Assembly: GCA_031276865.1 (NCBI GenBank) | Contig: JAISMF010000078.1 | Span: forward strand, 1-64,000 | Origin: Deltaproteobacteria bacterium | Lineage (GTDB): Bacteria > Desulfobacterota > Desulfarculia > Adiutricales > Adiutricaceae | Direction: 5' to 3' | DNA: 64,000 nucleotides | Part shown: piece by piece, positions 35,317-45,002 of the stretch | Numbering within the stretch: the first letter of the stretch is position 1 | Layout: each line of letters starts with the position of its first letter | The notes under the pieces: generated by a model | Told to the model about the DNA's origin: nothing | Databases searched by the model: none | The model's input: only the letters and a program-made list of their open reading frames with translations | Position numbers and translations under genes: made by a program

Positions 35317-37401
35317 ATGAAAGCCCAGGAATTGTTCAAACTGGAAGAGAAGTTCTACTTCCTTCTGGATCAGTCGCAGGATCCGGAACTGGCCAGGACC
35401 GCGCTCCTGGAGGCGGCCTCCGATCTGAAGAAATCGCGGGGCGGAGACGGGGGGGCGGAGACGGGGGGGGGCGCCCGCGGCGGGGAAAAATCCGCCACGA
35501 AGTTCGAAAACCTGGTTTCACGGCTTTTAGAGGCCCCCGCGGAGGAGATCCCCTACCTAGACGAGCTGGTTTTATCGATGAACGACGCCTTGGACGGCGG
35601 GGAGTCCCCGCGGCCGCCCGTCACGAAATGGGGCGAAAAGACCATGCGGAGAAGGAACGGGACGGATCCGCCCCCCTACATCGGAAAGAGCGGGAAGCTG
35701 AAAAACATCTACTCCAGCCCCATAGGACTTCTCATAAGGGAGCGGCAGCGAGGCGTCATCCGCAAGGCCCTCGGGGTCTACCGGAAGATGCGCGCCCTGA
35801 TGGAGAAGAAAGACCGGAGCGACCCCTCCCGCGAGGCGAGCCCGCTTCCCGCGGCCGCCGGAATAGGACTGGAGACCATCGTCGCTTTGGCCGGGGTCAG
35901 GCTTTCGTATTTCTTCCTGTTCTCGGACAACTTCGACTTGTTGGAGGATTTCTTGCTCGAGCTTCGCCCTTTCTCCGCGGGCGAGACGTCCTCCACGGAG
36001 CAGGCCCTGATCTGGAATAAAATCGTCCGCTGCCTCGCGAAAAGCGGCGATTTTGAGCTGGCCCTTCTGGCTTTGGAGAAGATAAAGGAGATAACGCCCT
36101 ATCCGGGAGTTTTGCGGGCCTTTTCCGGCGGCGCCAGGGAGCTCATCCGCCACCTGGCGGAAGAGGAGCGCTCGCTTCGAACCCCTTGGGAGGCGCTTTC
36201 CCGGGGACGCCAAGTATATCGGGATCTGCGCGAATCCGCCCCGTCGGTTCACCAGTACGAAAAACCGGGCGTCATTCCCTTCATACCGGTGGAGCGGGTG
36301 ATGACGGAGGAATGGTTCGTCTTCAAGGTGGGATTTTTAGACGGAGTGAGAAATTTCTGGACCCGCTACGAGGACAAGCGCTTCGATCTGGACGACGGCG
36401 GCGCCCTTTGGCCTTTCCGCCGGAAAAACGCCGTTTTGGACTATCACTACGACATGTGCGTCGCGGCCACGCTGTTGTGCTCCCCCCCCTCGTTTCCGGA
36501 CGATTTGGAGGAGGTGGAAGACGTCTATCTGAAAATGATAAACCTGATAGACTATTACGCGACGAATCCCTATAGGCTCAAGTGCGCGGCCGAGCTTTCC
36601 GTGCTTTACGCCCGCTACCGGAAATTCGAGAAGGCCAAGTTCATCCATCAGATCATGCTTTCCGTTAAAAGCCGCGACGATTCGGGAGGATCGGGGGAGT
36701 TCGAAGAGGAAAGGGAGGAAGAGGAGGAGGGCGGGCGCTTCGACGTCTACGACGAGGCCCTGCTCTTCGATAAGATCAAATCGGAGGCCACGATGCGGCT
36801 CATGGACGTTTTCATCGAGGAGAGGCGCCACGAGGGCGCGGCGAACCAGGATTCCAATCGTCCCGGCGGAAAGCTCGGCGGGGCGGAGGAGGAAAAAAAC
36901 TTCCAAAGGGATAGCTTTTACGGCCCCGCGGATTTTCCGGACGCCTTCGACCGCCTTTACGATAAAAACGAGAGGCTCGAACAAATAGAGGCCCTCCTGG
37001 ACTCGGGCGACATCCCCCGGGCGGCGGGTTTGTTCTTCGCCTCCGATCCGGTGAGCGTCAACGACGCGGCGCGTTTTCTTCACGCCGGGGCGGCCATCTT
37101 TTTCCGCATGAGCGAAAAACAAATCCACCGCTACGGGAAAAAGCTTTTAAAGCGCGTTTTCGAGGTTCCCACGCCGCACGCGCGCCTGCGGAACTACGCG
37201 GCCCACTCTCTCATGAAAATCCTCCGCTCCATCGATCCGATCCGGAATTCGGAGTGCGCCGAGTCCATCTACGCCCGCATCATCCAGCTCACCCGCCCGC
37301 GCTCGGGCGAACGCTCCCGCCGCTATTTTTCCGGCATCGAGCAGATCTTGAAAGACGCCCGTAAATATCTGGCGAGCATGAATTTCCACACGCTGGGCTG
37401 A
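35317..37401 (+). CDS. large helical hypothetical protein
   Basis: 694 residues starting MKAQELFKLEEKFYFLL. The protein is mainly helical with a low-complexity Gly-rich insert (about 47-68) and an acidic Glu-rich insert (about 463-480). A recurrent helix-pair look (DFELALLALEKIKEITP, GDIPRAAGLFFASD) suggests TPR-like repeats. No catalytic motif, signal peptide or membrane segment is seen. The decayed gene at 22746-24773 has a similar helical style but I cannot show homology. It converges on mutS2, with only 56 bp between the stops. I do not recognise the family. Confidence 0.8.
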   Translation: MKAQELFKLEEKFYFLLDQSQDPELARTALLEAASDLKKSRGGDGGAETGGGARGGEKSATKFENLVSRLLEAPAEEIPYLDELVLSMNDALDGGESPRPPVTKWGEKTMRRRNGTDPPPYIGKSGKLKNIYSSPIGLLIRERQRGVIRKALGVYRKMRALMEKKDRSDPSREASPLPAAAGIGLETIVALAGVRLSYFFLFSDNFDLLEDFLLELRPFSAGETSSTEQALIWNKIVRCLAKSGDFELALLALEKIKEITPYPGVLRAFSGGARELIRHLAEEERSLRTPWEALSRGRQVYRDLRESAPSVHQYEKPGVIPFIPVERVMTEEWFVFKVGFLDGVRNFWTRYEDKRFDLDDGGALWPFRRKNAVLDYHYDMCVAATLLCSPPSFPDDLEEVEDVYLKMINLIDYYATNPYRLKCAAELSVLYARYRKFEKAKFIHQIMLSVKSRDDSGGSGEFEEEREEEEEGGRFDVYDEALLFDKIKSEATMRLMDVFIEERRHEGAANQDSNRPGGKLGGAEEEKNFQRDSFYGPADFPDAFDRLYDKNERLEQIEALLDSGDIPRAAGLFFASDPVSVNDAARFLHAGAAIFFRMSEKQIHRYGKKLLKRVFEVPTPHARLRNYAAHSLMKILRSIDPIRNSECAESIYARIIQLTRPRSGERSRRYFSGIEQILKDARKYLASMNFHTLG

Positions 37402-37457
37402 GGGGGAAGCGTCCCTGTCTTCCGGAAAGGGCGTCGGGCGCTTTAAGCGATCGCGCC

Positions 37458-39830
37458 CTAGACGTCCAGGACCACCTCGGTCACGCCGGAGCCGCCCGGG
37501 GCGTCCTTGGGCGAGCCGAATTCCCGCACCCGAGGGTGTTTGCGCAGATAGGCGAGGATCCCGCTCTTGAGCCGCCCCGTTCCCAGGCCGTGAATGACGG
37601 TGAGCCTGTTCCGGCCCCGCAGGACCGCCCCGTCGATGGCCTTGTCGATTTCTCCCAAGGCCTCGTCCACCGTGAGTCCCAGAAGTTTCAGGGCCGAGTC
37701 TCCGCCCTCCCCCGTGACGGCGATGACGTTCGAGACCCCGGAGATCGTCTTTTTCTCCCGGGGATGGGGCGAGGAGAGCTCCCCGAGCACGGCCTTCACC
37801 CGGATGTTCTCGCTTTCCACCACCCCCTCCCTTTTTTCGTCGTTCCAGCTTAAGACCACGCCCGTCCTTCCCAGCTTTCCGATGAACACCAGATCGCCCG
37901 GGGTCGGGTCCTCTTTCAAGGGGGCGCGCTCCCCGGAGGGGATCTCCCGGGGTCTAAGCTCTTCCAGCTCCCGATCGAGCCGGGCCTTTTTGAGACTCAT
38001 CCGGATCGGGTCCGCCTTCCCCCCCTCCCGGAGGCTTTCCCGAAACTCCGCCTTCAAGGCCTCGAACTCCCGGCGGTAGCGGTTCAAGGCCTGCCGGATT
38101 TCCAGATCGCTTTTCCTTTTCTCGCGGTTCAGGGCCTCGATTTCTTTCAGGCGCTCGTCCCGGCGCCTCTCCTCCTCCCTTTTAAACTCCAGCCTCTCCG
38201 CCTCGAGGGCCTCTCTTCCCCTTTTCAAACTCGAGAGCTCCCGATCCAGCCTCTTCAAAAGCTCGTTCGCCTGGCGGTAGCCGTCGTCCAGGTAGCCCCG
38301 GGCCTCCTCCACGATGGCGGAGGGGAGCCCCAGGCGCGCGGCCATGTCGAGTCCGCCGGAAAAACCCGGGGCGCCGTAGGACAGTCCGAAGGCGGGGGCG
38401 CCGTCCGCGGCCGTGTTCACGGCCGCGGCCGCGGCCCCCGGGGTCAGGGCGGCCCAGGTTTTCACCAGATGGAAATGGGTGGCGGTGACGGTGAAGGCCC
38501 CGCTTTTCAACAGGCGGCCCAAAACGGCCAGGGCCAGGGCCGCCCCCTCCTGGGGGTCGGTGCCGTTTCCCAGCTCGTCGATCAGTATGAGGACGCCTTT
38601 CCGCGCCCGGCTTAAAATTTCGTTTAAACGCTTCACGTGTCCGGAGAAGGTGGAGAGACCCTCCCCGGGGTCCTGGCCGTCCCCCATCAAGGGGAGCACC
38701 TCGTCCGGAAGCTCCATCGCGGATCCCGCCTTCGCGTGGACGAAGAGTCCGGTCTTGGCGATCAAGGCGTTCAAACCCAACGCCTTCAAGGCCACGGTCT
38801 TGCCGCCGGCGTTCAAGCCGGAGATGACGAGCATGGGCTCTTCGGGGCGGAGGATCAGATCCAGGGGGGTGGTCCTTTTTCCCGCCTCCTTGAAACGGCG
38901 CTCGAGGAGGGGGTGCCGTAGGCCCGTGAGCCGCAAGCCCCCCCCTTTTTCCAGATCGGGCCGGGAGCAGCCGCACTCCTCCGCCGTCAGGGCGCAGGCG
39001 AAGATTCGATCCAGGCGGCTTAAAACCGCCCCGTCCCGCGAGAGATCCCCGGCCGCCCTCCTGGACGTCTCCGAAAGGTTTAAAAGGATCCTCTCGATTT
39101 CCCGCGTCTCTTTGACTTTGAGGTAGTTCAGGCGGTTGTTGTCCTCCACCGTCTCCTTGGGCTCCACGTAGGCGGTGGCCCCGGTCTTGGACCAGTCGTG
39201 CGCCAGGGCCCCGTTTTTTCCGGCGGCCGAGGCCCTCACCGGGATGACGAAGCGCTCCCGCCTCGTGGTGACCACCTCGTCTTGGACGTCCTGGCGGTAT
39301 TCCGCCGAGCGCATGAGGGCCCGGAGCTTGTCGGTCAGATCCTTGCGCAGCGCGTTTCGCTCCCGGCGGATCCTTCCCAGCTCGGCCGAGGCGCCGTCCA
39401 GGATCTCTCCGTCCGGCGCGACGGATTGGTCCATGAGCCGCGCGAATTCCCGGTAGTCGCCTAGGTCCTTTAAGAGACGGTGGAGGAGGGGGCGGGCCTC
39501 CTCCAGGCCGCGGGCGTACTTCTTCACCCCCTCCGCGCAGAGGGCCTCCTCTTTCACCAAGAGGAGCTCCTCGGCCGGTATGATGGTGCCCGCGGCCGAT
39601 CGCCTCTCCCACAAAGGCGCGAGATCCAGATGCCCGGAAAGGGGCGGGGCGCCGCGCTCGGCCAGGAGCCCGGCCGCCTCGGAGAGGATGTCGAAGGATT
39701 CGAGCGCCTGGCTTTCCGTGAGATCCGGCCGCAGTTTCAGCGTTTCGAGCGCTCCGGCCTCGGATTGGGCGCGGCGGGAGAGGAGCTCGAGATACTCGCG
39801 GTATTCGTTTTCGAGGGGGTTTTCAGGCAT
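37458..39830 (-). CDS. mutS2: MutS2 endonuclease/ribosome-rescue ATPase with Smr domain
   Basis: 790 residues. Core (about 1-300) and ATPase domain with Walker A SGLNAGGKTVALKALG, Walker B VLILIDELGNGTDPQEG and THFHLVK. A long coiled coil follows (about 510-630, rich in Arg/Glu/Lys), then a KOW-like region (DLVFIGKLGRTGVV) and the C-terminal Smr domain with VIHGLGTGRLKSGI. MutS2 lacks the mismatch-recognition domain of MutS; it suppresses recombination and, in Bacillus, acts on collided ribosomes. All domains are present at normal length. Confidence 0.95.
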   Translation of the reverse strand: MPENPLENEYREYLELLSRRAQSEAGALETLKLRPDLTESQALESFDILSEAAGLLAERGAPPLSGHLDLAPLWERRSAAGTIIPAEELLLVKEEALCAEGVKKYARGLEEARPLLHRLLKDLGDYREFARLMDQSVAPDGEILDGASAELGRIRRERNALRKDLTDKLRALMRSAEYRQDVQDEVVTTRRERFVIPVRASAAGKNGALAHDWSKTGATAYVEPKETVEDNNRLNYLKVKETREIERILLNLSETSRRAAGDLSRDGAVLSRLDRIFACALTAEECGCSRPDLEKGGGLRLTGLRHPLLERRFKEAGKRTTPLDLILRPEEPMLVISGLNAGGKTVALKALGLNALIAKTGLFVHAKAGSAMELPDEVLPLMGDGQDPGEGLSTFSGHVKRLNEILSRARKGVLILIDELGNGTDPQEGAALALAVLGRLLKSGAFTVTATHFHLVKTWAALTPGAAAAAVNTAADGAPAFGLSYGAPGFSGGLDMAARLGLPSAIVEEARGYLDDGYRQANELLKRLDRELSSLKRGREALEAERLEFKREEERRRDERLKEIEALNREKRKSDLEIRQALNRYRREFEALKAEFRESLREGGKADPIRMSLKKARLDRELEELRPREIPSGERAPLKEDPTPGDLVFIGKLGRTGVVLSWNDEKREGVVESENIRVKAVLGELSSPHPREKKTISGVSNVIAVTGEGGDSALKLLGLTVDEALGEIDKAIDGAVLRGRNRLTVIHGLGTGRLKSGILAYLRKHPRVREFGSPKDAPGGSGVTEVVLDV

Positions 39831-39929
39831 GCGGGGCCGCGGGGGCGAAGACGGCGCGGAGTTTTTTTCGACGGCGAGGACGGGAAAACGGCGGAAGTCC
39901 GGACGAGGCGGCGAGGGGCGGGCGGGGGC

Positions 39930-40658
39930 TCAGGGGTTCGGGCCGGAAAGGAGCTCCTTTCCGCGGGCGAAGTCCAAATCGCCGGCGTAGAGGGCCTTTC
40001 CGGCGATCGCCCCGTGGAGTTCCGGCGCCTCGTCTTTGATGCGCCTTAGATCCTCCAAGCCGGAGATCCCGCCGGAGACGATGGTGGGAAGGCCGGACAG
40101 GAGGGCCACCTCCCGGGCCAGGGCGATGTTGGGGCCGTTCCGGGTGCCGTCGCGGAGGATGTCGGTGTGGATCGCCAAAGAGATCCCGGTTTCCCGCAGG
40201 ACCTTCGCCGTTTCTTCGAGGCCTCCCACCCCCTCCCGGGTCCAGCCCCAGGTTTTAAGCTTCCCGTCCGCCGTGTCCAAGGCCGCGGCGATTCGCCCCG
40301 GATGGCGGGCGCAGACCTTTTCCACCAGGCGGAGGTTTTCCAGGATGGCCGTCCCCATGACGAGGCGGTCCACGCCCCGGGAGAACCAGCGCTCCGCCTT
40401 TTCCAAATCCTTAATCCCCCCCCCCAGCTGCAGGGAGGCCTTGACCGACTCCCGAATGGCGGAGACGGCCCGAAAGTTTTCGCCCCGGCCCCGCGAGGCG
40501 TCCAGATCGACTAGATGGATCCATTCCGCCCCCAGACCCTCCCAGCGCCGGGCCATGAGCGCCGGGTCGTCGCCGTAGACGGTCGCCTCGTCGAAGCGGC
40601 CCTGGAGGAGTCGCACGCATTTTCCGTCTTTCAAATCTATGGCCGGAATGAGGAGCAT
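39930..40658 (-). CDS. hisA: phosphoribosylformimino-AICAR ribotide isomerase
   Basis: 242 residues, a (beta/alpha)8 barrel catalysing the fourth step of histidine synthesis. The two catalytic Asp are expected in IPAIDLKDGKCVRL and HTDILRDGT. The phosphate-binding loops are QLGGGIKD and VSGGISG. GAAAGG precedes the ATG. hisB lies 64 bp upstream on the same strand; hisH and hisF are not in the window, so the pathway genes are scattered. Confidence 0.96.
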   Translation of the reverse strand: MLLIPAIDLKDGKCVRLLQGRFDEATVYGDDPALMARRWEGLGAEWIHLVDLDASRGRGENFRAVSAIRESVKASLQLGGGIKDLEKAERWFSRGVDRLVMGTAILENLRLVEKVCARHPGRIAAALDTADGKLKTWGWTREGVGGLEETAKVLRETGISLAIHTDILRDGTRNGPNIALAREVALLSGLPTIVSGGISGLEDLRRIKDEAPELHGAIAGKALYAGDLDFARGKELLSGPNP

Positions 40659-40722
40659 GCCGTCAAGCCTTTCGGGAGTCGTTTTTAAAAAGACCTCTAG
40701 AGTCGGGCGGGTTTTGGGGGGC

Positions 40723-41313
40723 CTACAGGACGCCCTTGGTGGAGAGCGCCCCCCCTCCTCGGGGGGCGAGGGCCTCCTTCGCGGCGATTCCCAGGGCCTT
40801 GAAAAGGGCCTCGCAGAGGTGGTGGCTGTTGTTTCCCCGGCGCCCCTCCAGATGCAGGGTCCAGCCCGCCTTCACGACCAGGGCCCGGAAAAACTCCTCC
40901 GCGAGGCAGAAGTCGAAGTTTCCGGCCGCGCTCTGGGGAAAATCCGCCTTGAAATAGAGGTAGGGCCGCCGTCCGGCGTCCAGGGCGCATTCGGCCAAGG
41001 CGTCGTCCATGGGGACCAGGGCCGAGGCGAAGCGTTTGTGCCCGGAAAAGTCCCCTAAAGCGAGGGCCAAAGCCTCCCCCAGGACCAAGCCGGCGTCCTC
41101 CGCCGAGTGGTGCAGGTCCCCGTCCCCGTCCCCCCTCGCCTGGAGTTCCAGACCCCAGCCGGCGTAGACGGCCAGGGTGTTCAGCATGTGGGTGAAGAAG
41201 GGGGAGGGGGTGTCGAGCTTGACGGCGCCGCCGTCCAAAGAGAGGCTTAAAACGATCCTGGTTTCCCGGGTCTCCCTCGAGAGGGAGGCCTGGCGGGGGG
41301 GGGTGCGATCCAT
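40723..41313 (-). CDS. hisB: imidazoleglycerol-phosphate dehydratase
   Basis: 196 residues, monofunctional form without the phosphatase domain. It dehydrates imidazole glycerol phosphate. The two metal-binding motifs are present: LHHSAEDAG and NNSHHLCEALFKALG. AAAGGAG precedes the ATG. The typical N-terminal RxTxET segment reads SRETRETRIVLSLSLDG. It is probably co-transcribed with hisA. Confidence 0.96.
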   Translation of the reverse strand: MDRTPPRQASLSRETRETRIVLSLSLDGGAVKLDTPSPFFTHMLNTLAVYAGWGLELQARGDGDGDLHHSAEDAGLVLGEALALALGDFSGHKRFASALVPMDDALAECALDAGRRPYLYFKADFPQSAAGNFDFCLAEEFFRALVVKAGWTLHLEGRRGNNSHHLCEALFKALGIAAKEALAPRGGGALSTKGVL

Positions 41314-41596
41314 GTGGCTCCTTTACGACGACTGGCCGTCCGGGTCCGGCCCGGAAAAGAGACGCCGGGGTGAATATACCCCCATCCGCCGGAATTTTCC
41401 AGCCGGAACGCTCCCGCCGTGATTGCGGGGCCCCGTCCCGGGCGCCCCGCCCGGGGGCCGGACGCGGGAGCCGGATGAAGACGGGGATCCCTTCGCCCCG
41501 GCGCCGGAGCGCCGGGGCGCTTCCGCCTTGGGTTTCGCCGGGCGGACGTTTCGGGGCCGCGGACCCGTTAAGGCGCCCCGGAGGCCCCGATGGCGG
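41314..41596. other. upstream region of hisB, no gene
   Basis: GC-rich with no supported ORF. It must hold the hisB promoter on the minus strand, but no clear -35/-10 pair was found. Confidence 0.35.
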
Positions 41597-41629
41597 AAAA
41601 AACCCTCCGGAACCGTTGTCCCGGAGGGT
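41597..41629 (-). terminator. Rho-independent terminator of ilvB-ilvH
   Basis: On the minus strand ACCCTCCGG and CCGGAGGGT enclose a ten-base loop, and six T residues follow. It lies about 105 bp beyond the ilvH stop. Confidence 0.85.
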
Positions 41630-41681
41630 GGAGGAGGGGGCCTCGGGGGGATCCGTTTTCCGCCGGCTCCGGCGGCCGGAG

Positions 41682-41701
41682 CCCCCCCCTCGAGGGGGGG
41701 G
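41682..41701. repeat. 20-bp perfect palindrome
   Basis: CCCCCCCCTCGAGGGGGGGG between ilvH and its terminator, partly extended by GGAG/CTCC. It could pause transcription or form G-rich structures. Confidence 0.8.
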
Positions 41702-41735
41702 CGCTCCGGGGGGAGGGGCCTTGGCCGGAGCCGCC

Positions 41736-42239
41736 TTACGGGAAGGGGTCCGCCCCCTCCCCGTTTTGGCCCAGGGGCAGGGCCACCAGGCCGGTGCGGG
41801 CCATGCTCTTGATGGTGAAGGGCGAGAGCCCGTTGATGGCCGAGTCCACCCTCTGGGCGGATCCCGCCACCTGCAGGGTGATGGAGTCCTTTTCGATGGT
41901 CTTCACGGTCATGCCGAGGAGGGAGACCAGGTTCATGAGCTCGCTCTTTCTCTCCCGGGGCAGCGACACGGTGATGAGGGCCAGCTCCCCGGTCATGGCG
42001 GACTCGTGGGGGATGCCGTCCACCTTGATGACGTCCACGAGTTTTTGGATCTGCCTCACCACCTGCTCCAGGACTTTTTCGTCGCCCGAGACCACCAAGG
42101 TGATGCGGGTGATCTTCCGATCCTCGGTGGGGCCCGCGGCGATGGACTCCACGTTGTAGGCGCGGCGGGTGACGAGGCCCGCCACGTGGGAAAGGACGCC
42201 GGGTTTGTTGCGCACCAGTATGGAGATTATCTTTTTCAT
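41736..42239 (-). CDS. ilvH: acetolactate synthase small (regulatory) subunit
   Basis: 167 residues. An N-terminal ACT domain (MKKIISILVRNKPGVLSHVAGL, then AGPTEDRKITRITLVV) senses valine. The C-terminal domain (ELALITVSLP...) activates the catalytic subunit. It begins one base after the ilvB stop, so the two are coupled. Length is normal. Confidence 0.97.
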   Translation of the reverse strand: MKKIISILVRNKPGVLSHVAGLVTRRAYNVESIAAGPTEDRKITRITLVVSGDEKVLEQVVRQIQKLVDVIKVDGIPHESAMTGELALITVSLPRERKSELMNLVSLLGMTVKTIEKDSITLQVAGSAQRVDSAINGLSPFTIKSMARTGLVALPLGQNGEGADPFP

Positions 42240-42240
42240 C

Positions 42241-43959
42241 CTAAGTCTCCGCCTCGTAGAAATCCGTCTGCCCCTTCCCCGCCGGAATCATGGGGAGCAC
42301 GTTCTCCTCCGGATCCACGAAAACGTCCAGGAGGGCCGCTCCCTTGGTTTGGAAGAGCCAGTCCACCGCCCCGGGGAGATCCCGCGGCTTTTCCACCCTC
42401 CGGCCGGGCACGCCGAAGACCTCCGCGAGCCTCGCGAAGTCGGGATTGAACTGGAAGATGGTCTCCGAATAGCGGCGCTTGTGGAAGAACTGCTGCCACT
42501 GGCGCACCATCCCCAGGCAGCCGTTGTCGCTTATGACGATTTTCACCGGAACGTCGTATTGGCGGGCGCAGGCGAGCTCCTGGAGGGTCATCTGGAAGCC
42601 GCCGTCCCCGCACACCGCCACCACCTGGAGCTTTTCGGCGCCCAGGGCGGCGCCGATGGCCGCCGGCAGCCCGAAGCCCATGGTCCCCAGGCCCCCGGAG
42701 GAGAGGAAGCGCCGGGGTTTTTTCACGCTTAAAAACTGGGCGCACCACATCTGGTGCTGGCCCACGTCGGTCACGAAGATCGCGTCCTCGCCCGCGGCCT
42801 CCGATAAGAGGCTCACGAGCTTTTGGGGTTTGACGACCTCCGGGCTCTCGGGGGCCTGGAGGGGGTGCTTTTTTTTCAGCTCCGCCACCCTGGCCCGCCA
42901 GCGGGGCTTGGGCCCGGGCTTCAATTCGCCCTGGAGGGCCTTTAAAACCAGCTTCAGATCGCCCGCGACCGGCAGCTCCACCTGCAGCCTCTTCCCGATC
43001 TCCGCCGGGTCCACGTCCACGTGGGCGATCTTCGCGAAGGGCGCGAAGCGCCGCACGTCCCCCACCACCCGGTCGTCGAAGCGCACCCCCAGGCCCACGA
43101 TTAAATCGGACTCGTTTATCGCCATGTTGGAGTACTTGGGGCCGTGCATGCCGGGGAGCCCCAGGGAGAGGGGGTGCCCGTCCGGAAAGACCCCCTTGGC
43201 CAGGAGGCTGGTCGCGACCGCCGCGTCGGATCCCTCGGCCAGGCGCAGAATATCCTCCGCCACCCCGGCCGCCACGGCCCCGCCGCCCACGTAGAAGACC
43301 GGCCGCTGGGAGCGCTCCAGGGCCTCGGCGAGGGCCGCCACCGCCGCCTCCGACGGCGGCTCCCCCGGGTCGCGGCCGGGAAGGCGTATCTCGTTCGGCT
43401 CCCCGTACTTCAAGTAGCTGGTCTGGACGTCCTTGGGGATGTCCACCAAAACCGGGCCCGGGCGGCCGGTCCTGGCGATGTGGAGGCCCTCGGCCAGGCT
43501 CTCCACCAGCTCGTCCGCGTTTTTCACCAGGTAGTTGTACTTGGTTATGGGGATGGATATGCCGTAGATGTCCGCCTCCTGGAAGCTGTCGCTCCCGATG
43601 GAGGTGGTGGGCACCTGGCCGGTGATGGCCAGAAGCGGCACCGAGTCCATGTGGGCGTTGGCGAGGCCGGTCACCAAATTGGTGGCCCCGGGCCCCGAGG
43701 TGGCGATGACCACCCCCACGGAGCCCGTCGCCCGGGCGAAGCCGTCGGCCATGTGAACGGCCCCCTGCTCGTGGCGGGCCAGGATGTGCCGCACGCCCGA
43801 CTTGTAAAGGGCGTCGTAGAGGGGTATGACCGCGCCGCCCGGGTAGCCGAAGACGGTCTTGAGTCCGCGATCCAGAAGGAATTTGACCACGGCCTGGGCG
43901 CCCGTTATGGTTCCCTTGGGGGGGGGCGGTCCGGCCGCGGCGGGGGGTTTGTCGTGCAT
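42241..43959 (-). CDS. ilvB: acetolactate synthase large (catalytic) subunit
   Basis: About 572 residues from the ATG at 43959 (an in-frame TTG four codons upstream is possible; neither has a clear ribosome-binding site). The ThDP enzyme makes acetolactate for valine, leucine and isoleucine. Catalytic Glu is in ARHEQGAVHMADGFARATG. FAD-binding and ThDP regions are complete: FGLPAAIGAALG, then CGDGGFQMTLQELA and NGCLGMVRQWQ. It lies 35 bp after recR and just before ilvH. Confidence 0.97.
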   Translation of the reverse strand: MHDKPPAAAGPPPPKGTITGAQAVVKFLLDRGLKTVFGYPGGAVIPLYDALYKSGVRHILARHEQGAVHMADGFARATGSVGVVIATSGPGATNLVTGLANAHMDSVPLLAITGQVPTTSIGSDSFQEADIYGISIPITKYNYLVKNADELVESLAEGLHIARTGRPGPVLVDIPKDVQTSYLKYGEPNEIRLPGRDPGEPPSEAAVAALAEALERSQRPVFYVGGGAVAAGVAEDILRLAEGSDAAVATSLLAKGVFPDGHPLSLGLPGMHGPKYSNMAINESDLIVGLGVRFDDRVVGDVRRFAPFAKIAHVDVDPAEIGKRLQVELPVAGDLKLVLKALQGELKPGPKPRWRARVAELKKKHPLQAPESPEVVKPQKLVSLLSEAAGEDAIFVTDVGQHQMWCAQFLSVKKPRRFLSSGGLGTMGFGLPAAIGAALGAEKLQVVAVCGDGGFQMTLQELACARQYDVPVKIVISDNGCLGMVRQWQQFFHKRRYSETIFQFNPDFARLAEVFGVPGRRVEKPRDLPGAVDWLFQTKGAALLDVFVDPEENVLPMIPAGKGQTDFYEAET

Positions 43960-43993
43960 GATGAAAACCAAAAAGGGGGGGGTTGGCGTTGTT

Positions 43994-44608
43994 TCAGCGC
44001 GCCGGGCGCCTGTCCTCCAGGGCCCGTTTGAGGGTGGAAGCGTCCACGTACTCCAAATCCATTCCCAGGGGAAGTCCCCGGGCCAGACGGGTGATTTGGA
44101 GCGGACGGCCTTTGAGCTTGTCCAGGATGTGCGAGCAGGTGGCCTCGGCCTCCGGGGAGCTGCCGGTCGCGAGGATGAGCTCCCGCACCGCCTCGCCTTC
44201 CGTTTCCGGGGGATCCAGGCGCTTCATAAGCGTGTCGATGTTCAAATCGTCCGGACCTATCCCGAGAAGGGGGTTCAAGACCCCGCCCAGGACGTGGTAG
44301 AGCCCCCGGTAGAGCCCCGAGGCCTCCACCACCATGAGATCCGCCGGGCTCTCCACCACGCAGACGCTCCGATGGTCGCGGCGGGGGTCCCGGCAGCGGG
44401 CGCAGGGGTCGGAGTCGGTGTAGTCGTGGCACACGGAGCAGAAGCGGATCTCCTCTTTCACGGCTCTGAGCGCCCGGGCCAGGGCCAGGACCTCGTCTTC
44501 CGGTTTTTTGAGGATGTGGAGGGCCAGGCGGGTGGCGCTTTTGCGTCCCAGACCGGGAAGCCCGGCGAGCCGGTCGATGAGCTCGGCTATCTGCGGAGGG
44601 TGCCGCAT
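43994..44608 (-). CDS. recR: recombination mediator RecR
   Basis: 204 residues. N-terminal helix-hairpin-helix (LIDRLAGLPGLGRKSATRLA), a four-Cys zinc motif (CSVCHDYTDSDPCARC), Toprim domain (VCVVESPADLMVVE) and a C-terminal Walker-B-like region (DLEYVDASTLKRAL). With RecO/RecF it loads RecA on SSB-coated gaps. GAAAGG precedes the ATG. RecR is often paired with dnaX and an ybaB gene; here it precedes ilvB. Confidence 0.97.
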   Translation of the reverse strand: MRHPPQIAELIDRLAGLPGLGRKSATRLALHILKKPEDEVLALARALRAVKEEIRFCSVCHDYTDSDPCARCRDPRRDHRSVCVVESPADLMVVEASGLYRGLYHVLGGVLNPLLGIGPDDLNIDTLMKRLDPPETEGEAVRELILATGSSPEAEATCSHILDKLKGRPLQITRLARGLPLGMDLEYVDASTLKRALEDRRPAR

Positions 44609-45002
44609 GGCGGACCTTTCGGGGCCTCCCGGGGGAGGCTTTTTTCAGGAGCCCCGCGGGGGGGATCCCACCGGAGGGGTCCTCCGGACGGGTGATAATT
44701 GGCGGATTGTAGCACAGATCGGGCCTCCGGAGAAACATCCGCCCCGGGGGCCCGGGAGGGGGGGCGGCCGGGCTTTCGGGAAGAAGGCGCCGGCCGCGGC
44801 CCGGGAAAGGGCGCCGGCCGCGGCCCGGGATAAGCCCGGAAAGCGCGGAGAGAAAAAAGAGTCCCGAGCCGGAAGGTCTTGAATTAAAGCCTTTCAACGT
44901 GTTTAAATAGAGAGGTGGAAGGGCGGAAAATAATTTCCGCCCAAGCCCCCCGGGCCCCCGCCGGGGCCCGGGGGGATTTAAAAAAATCGGGAGCGAATCC
45001 TT
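44609..45002. other. GC-rich intergenic region with duplicated and palindromic sequence
   Basis: Divergent upstream region of recR and fic. A GC-rich unit containing GCGCCGGCCGCGGCCCGGG occurs twice, 24 bp apart (44786 and 44810). A 13-bp perfect stem (CCCCCCGGGCCCC / GGGGCCCGGGGGG, 44946-44975) lies just before fic. Confidence 0.6.

Noticed and set aside
22746-37401. Homology between the decayed helical gene and the 694-residue protein at 35317
   Set aside because: Both are helical and repeat-like, but no shared motif run was found by eye; a profile comparison would be required.
38182-39612. 476-codon ORF inside mutS2
   Set aside because: Same strand, different frame, Gly/Arg/Pro-rich, overlaps a firmly identified gene.
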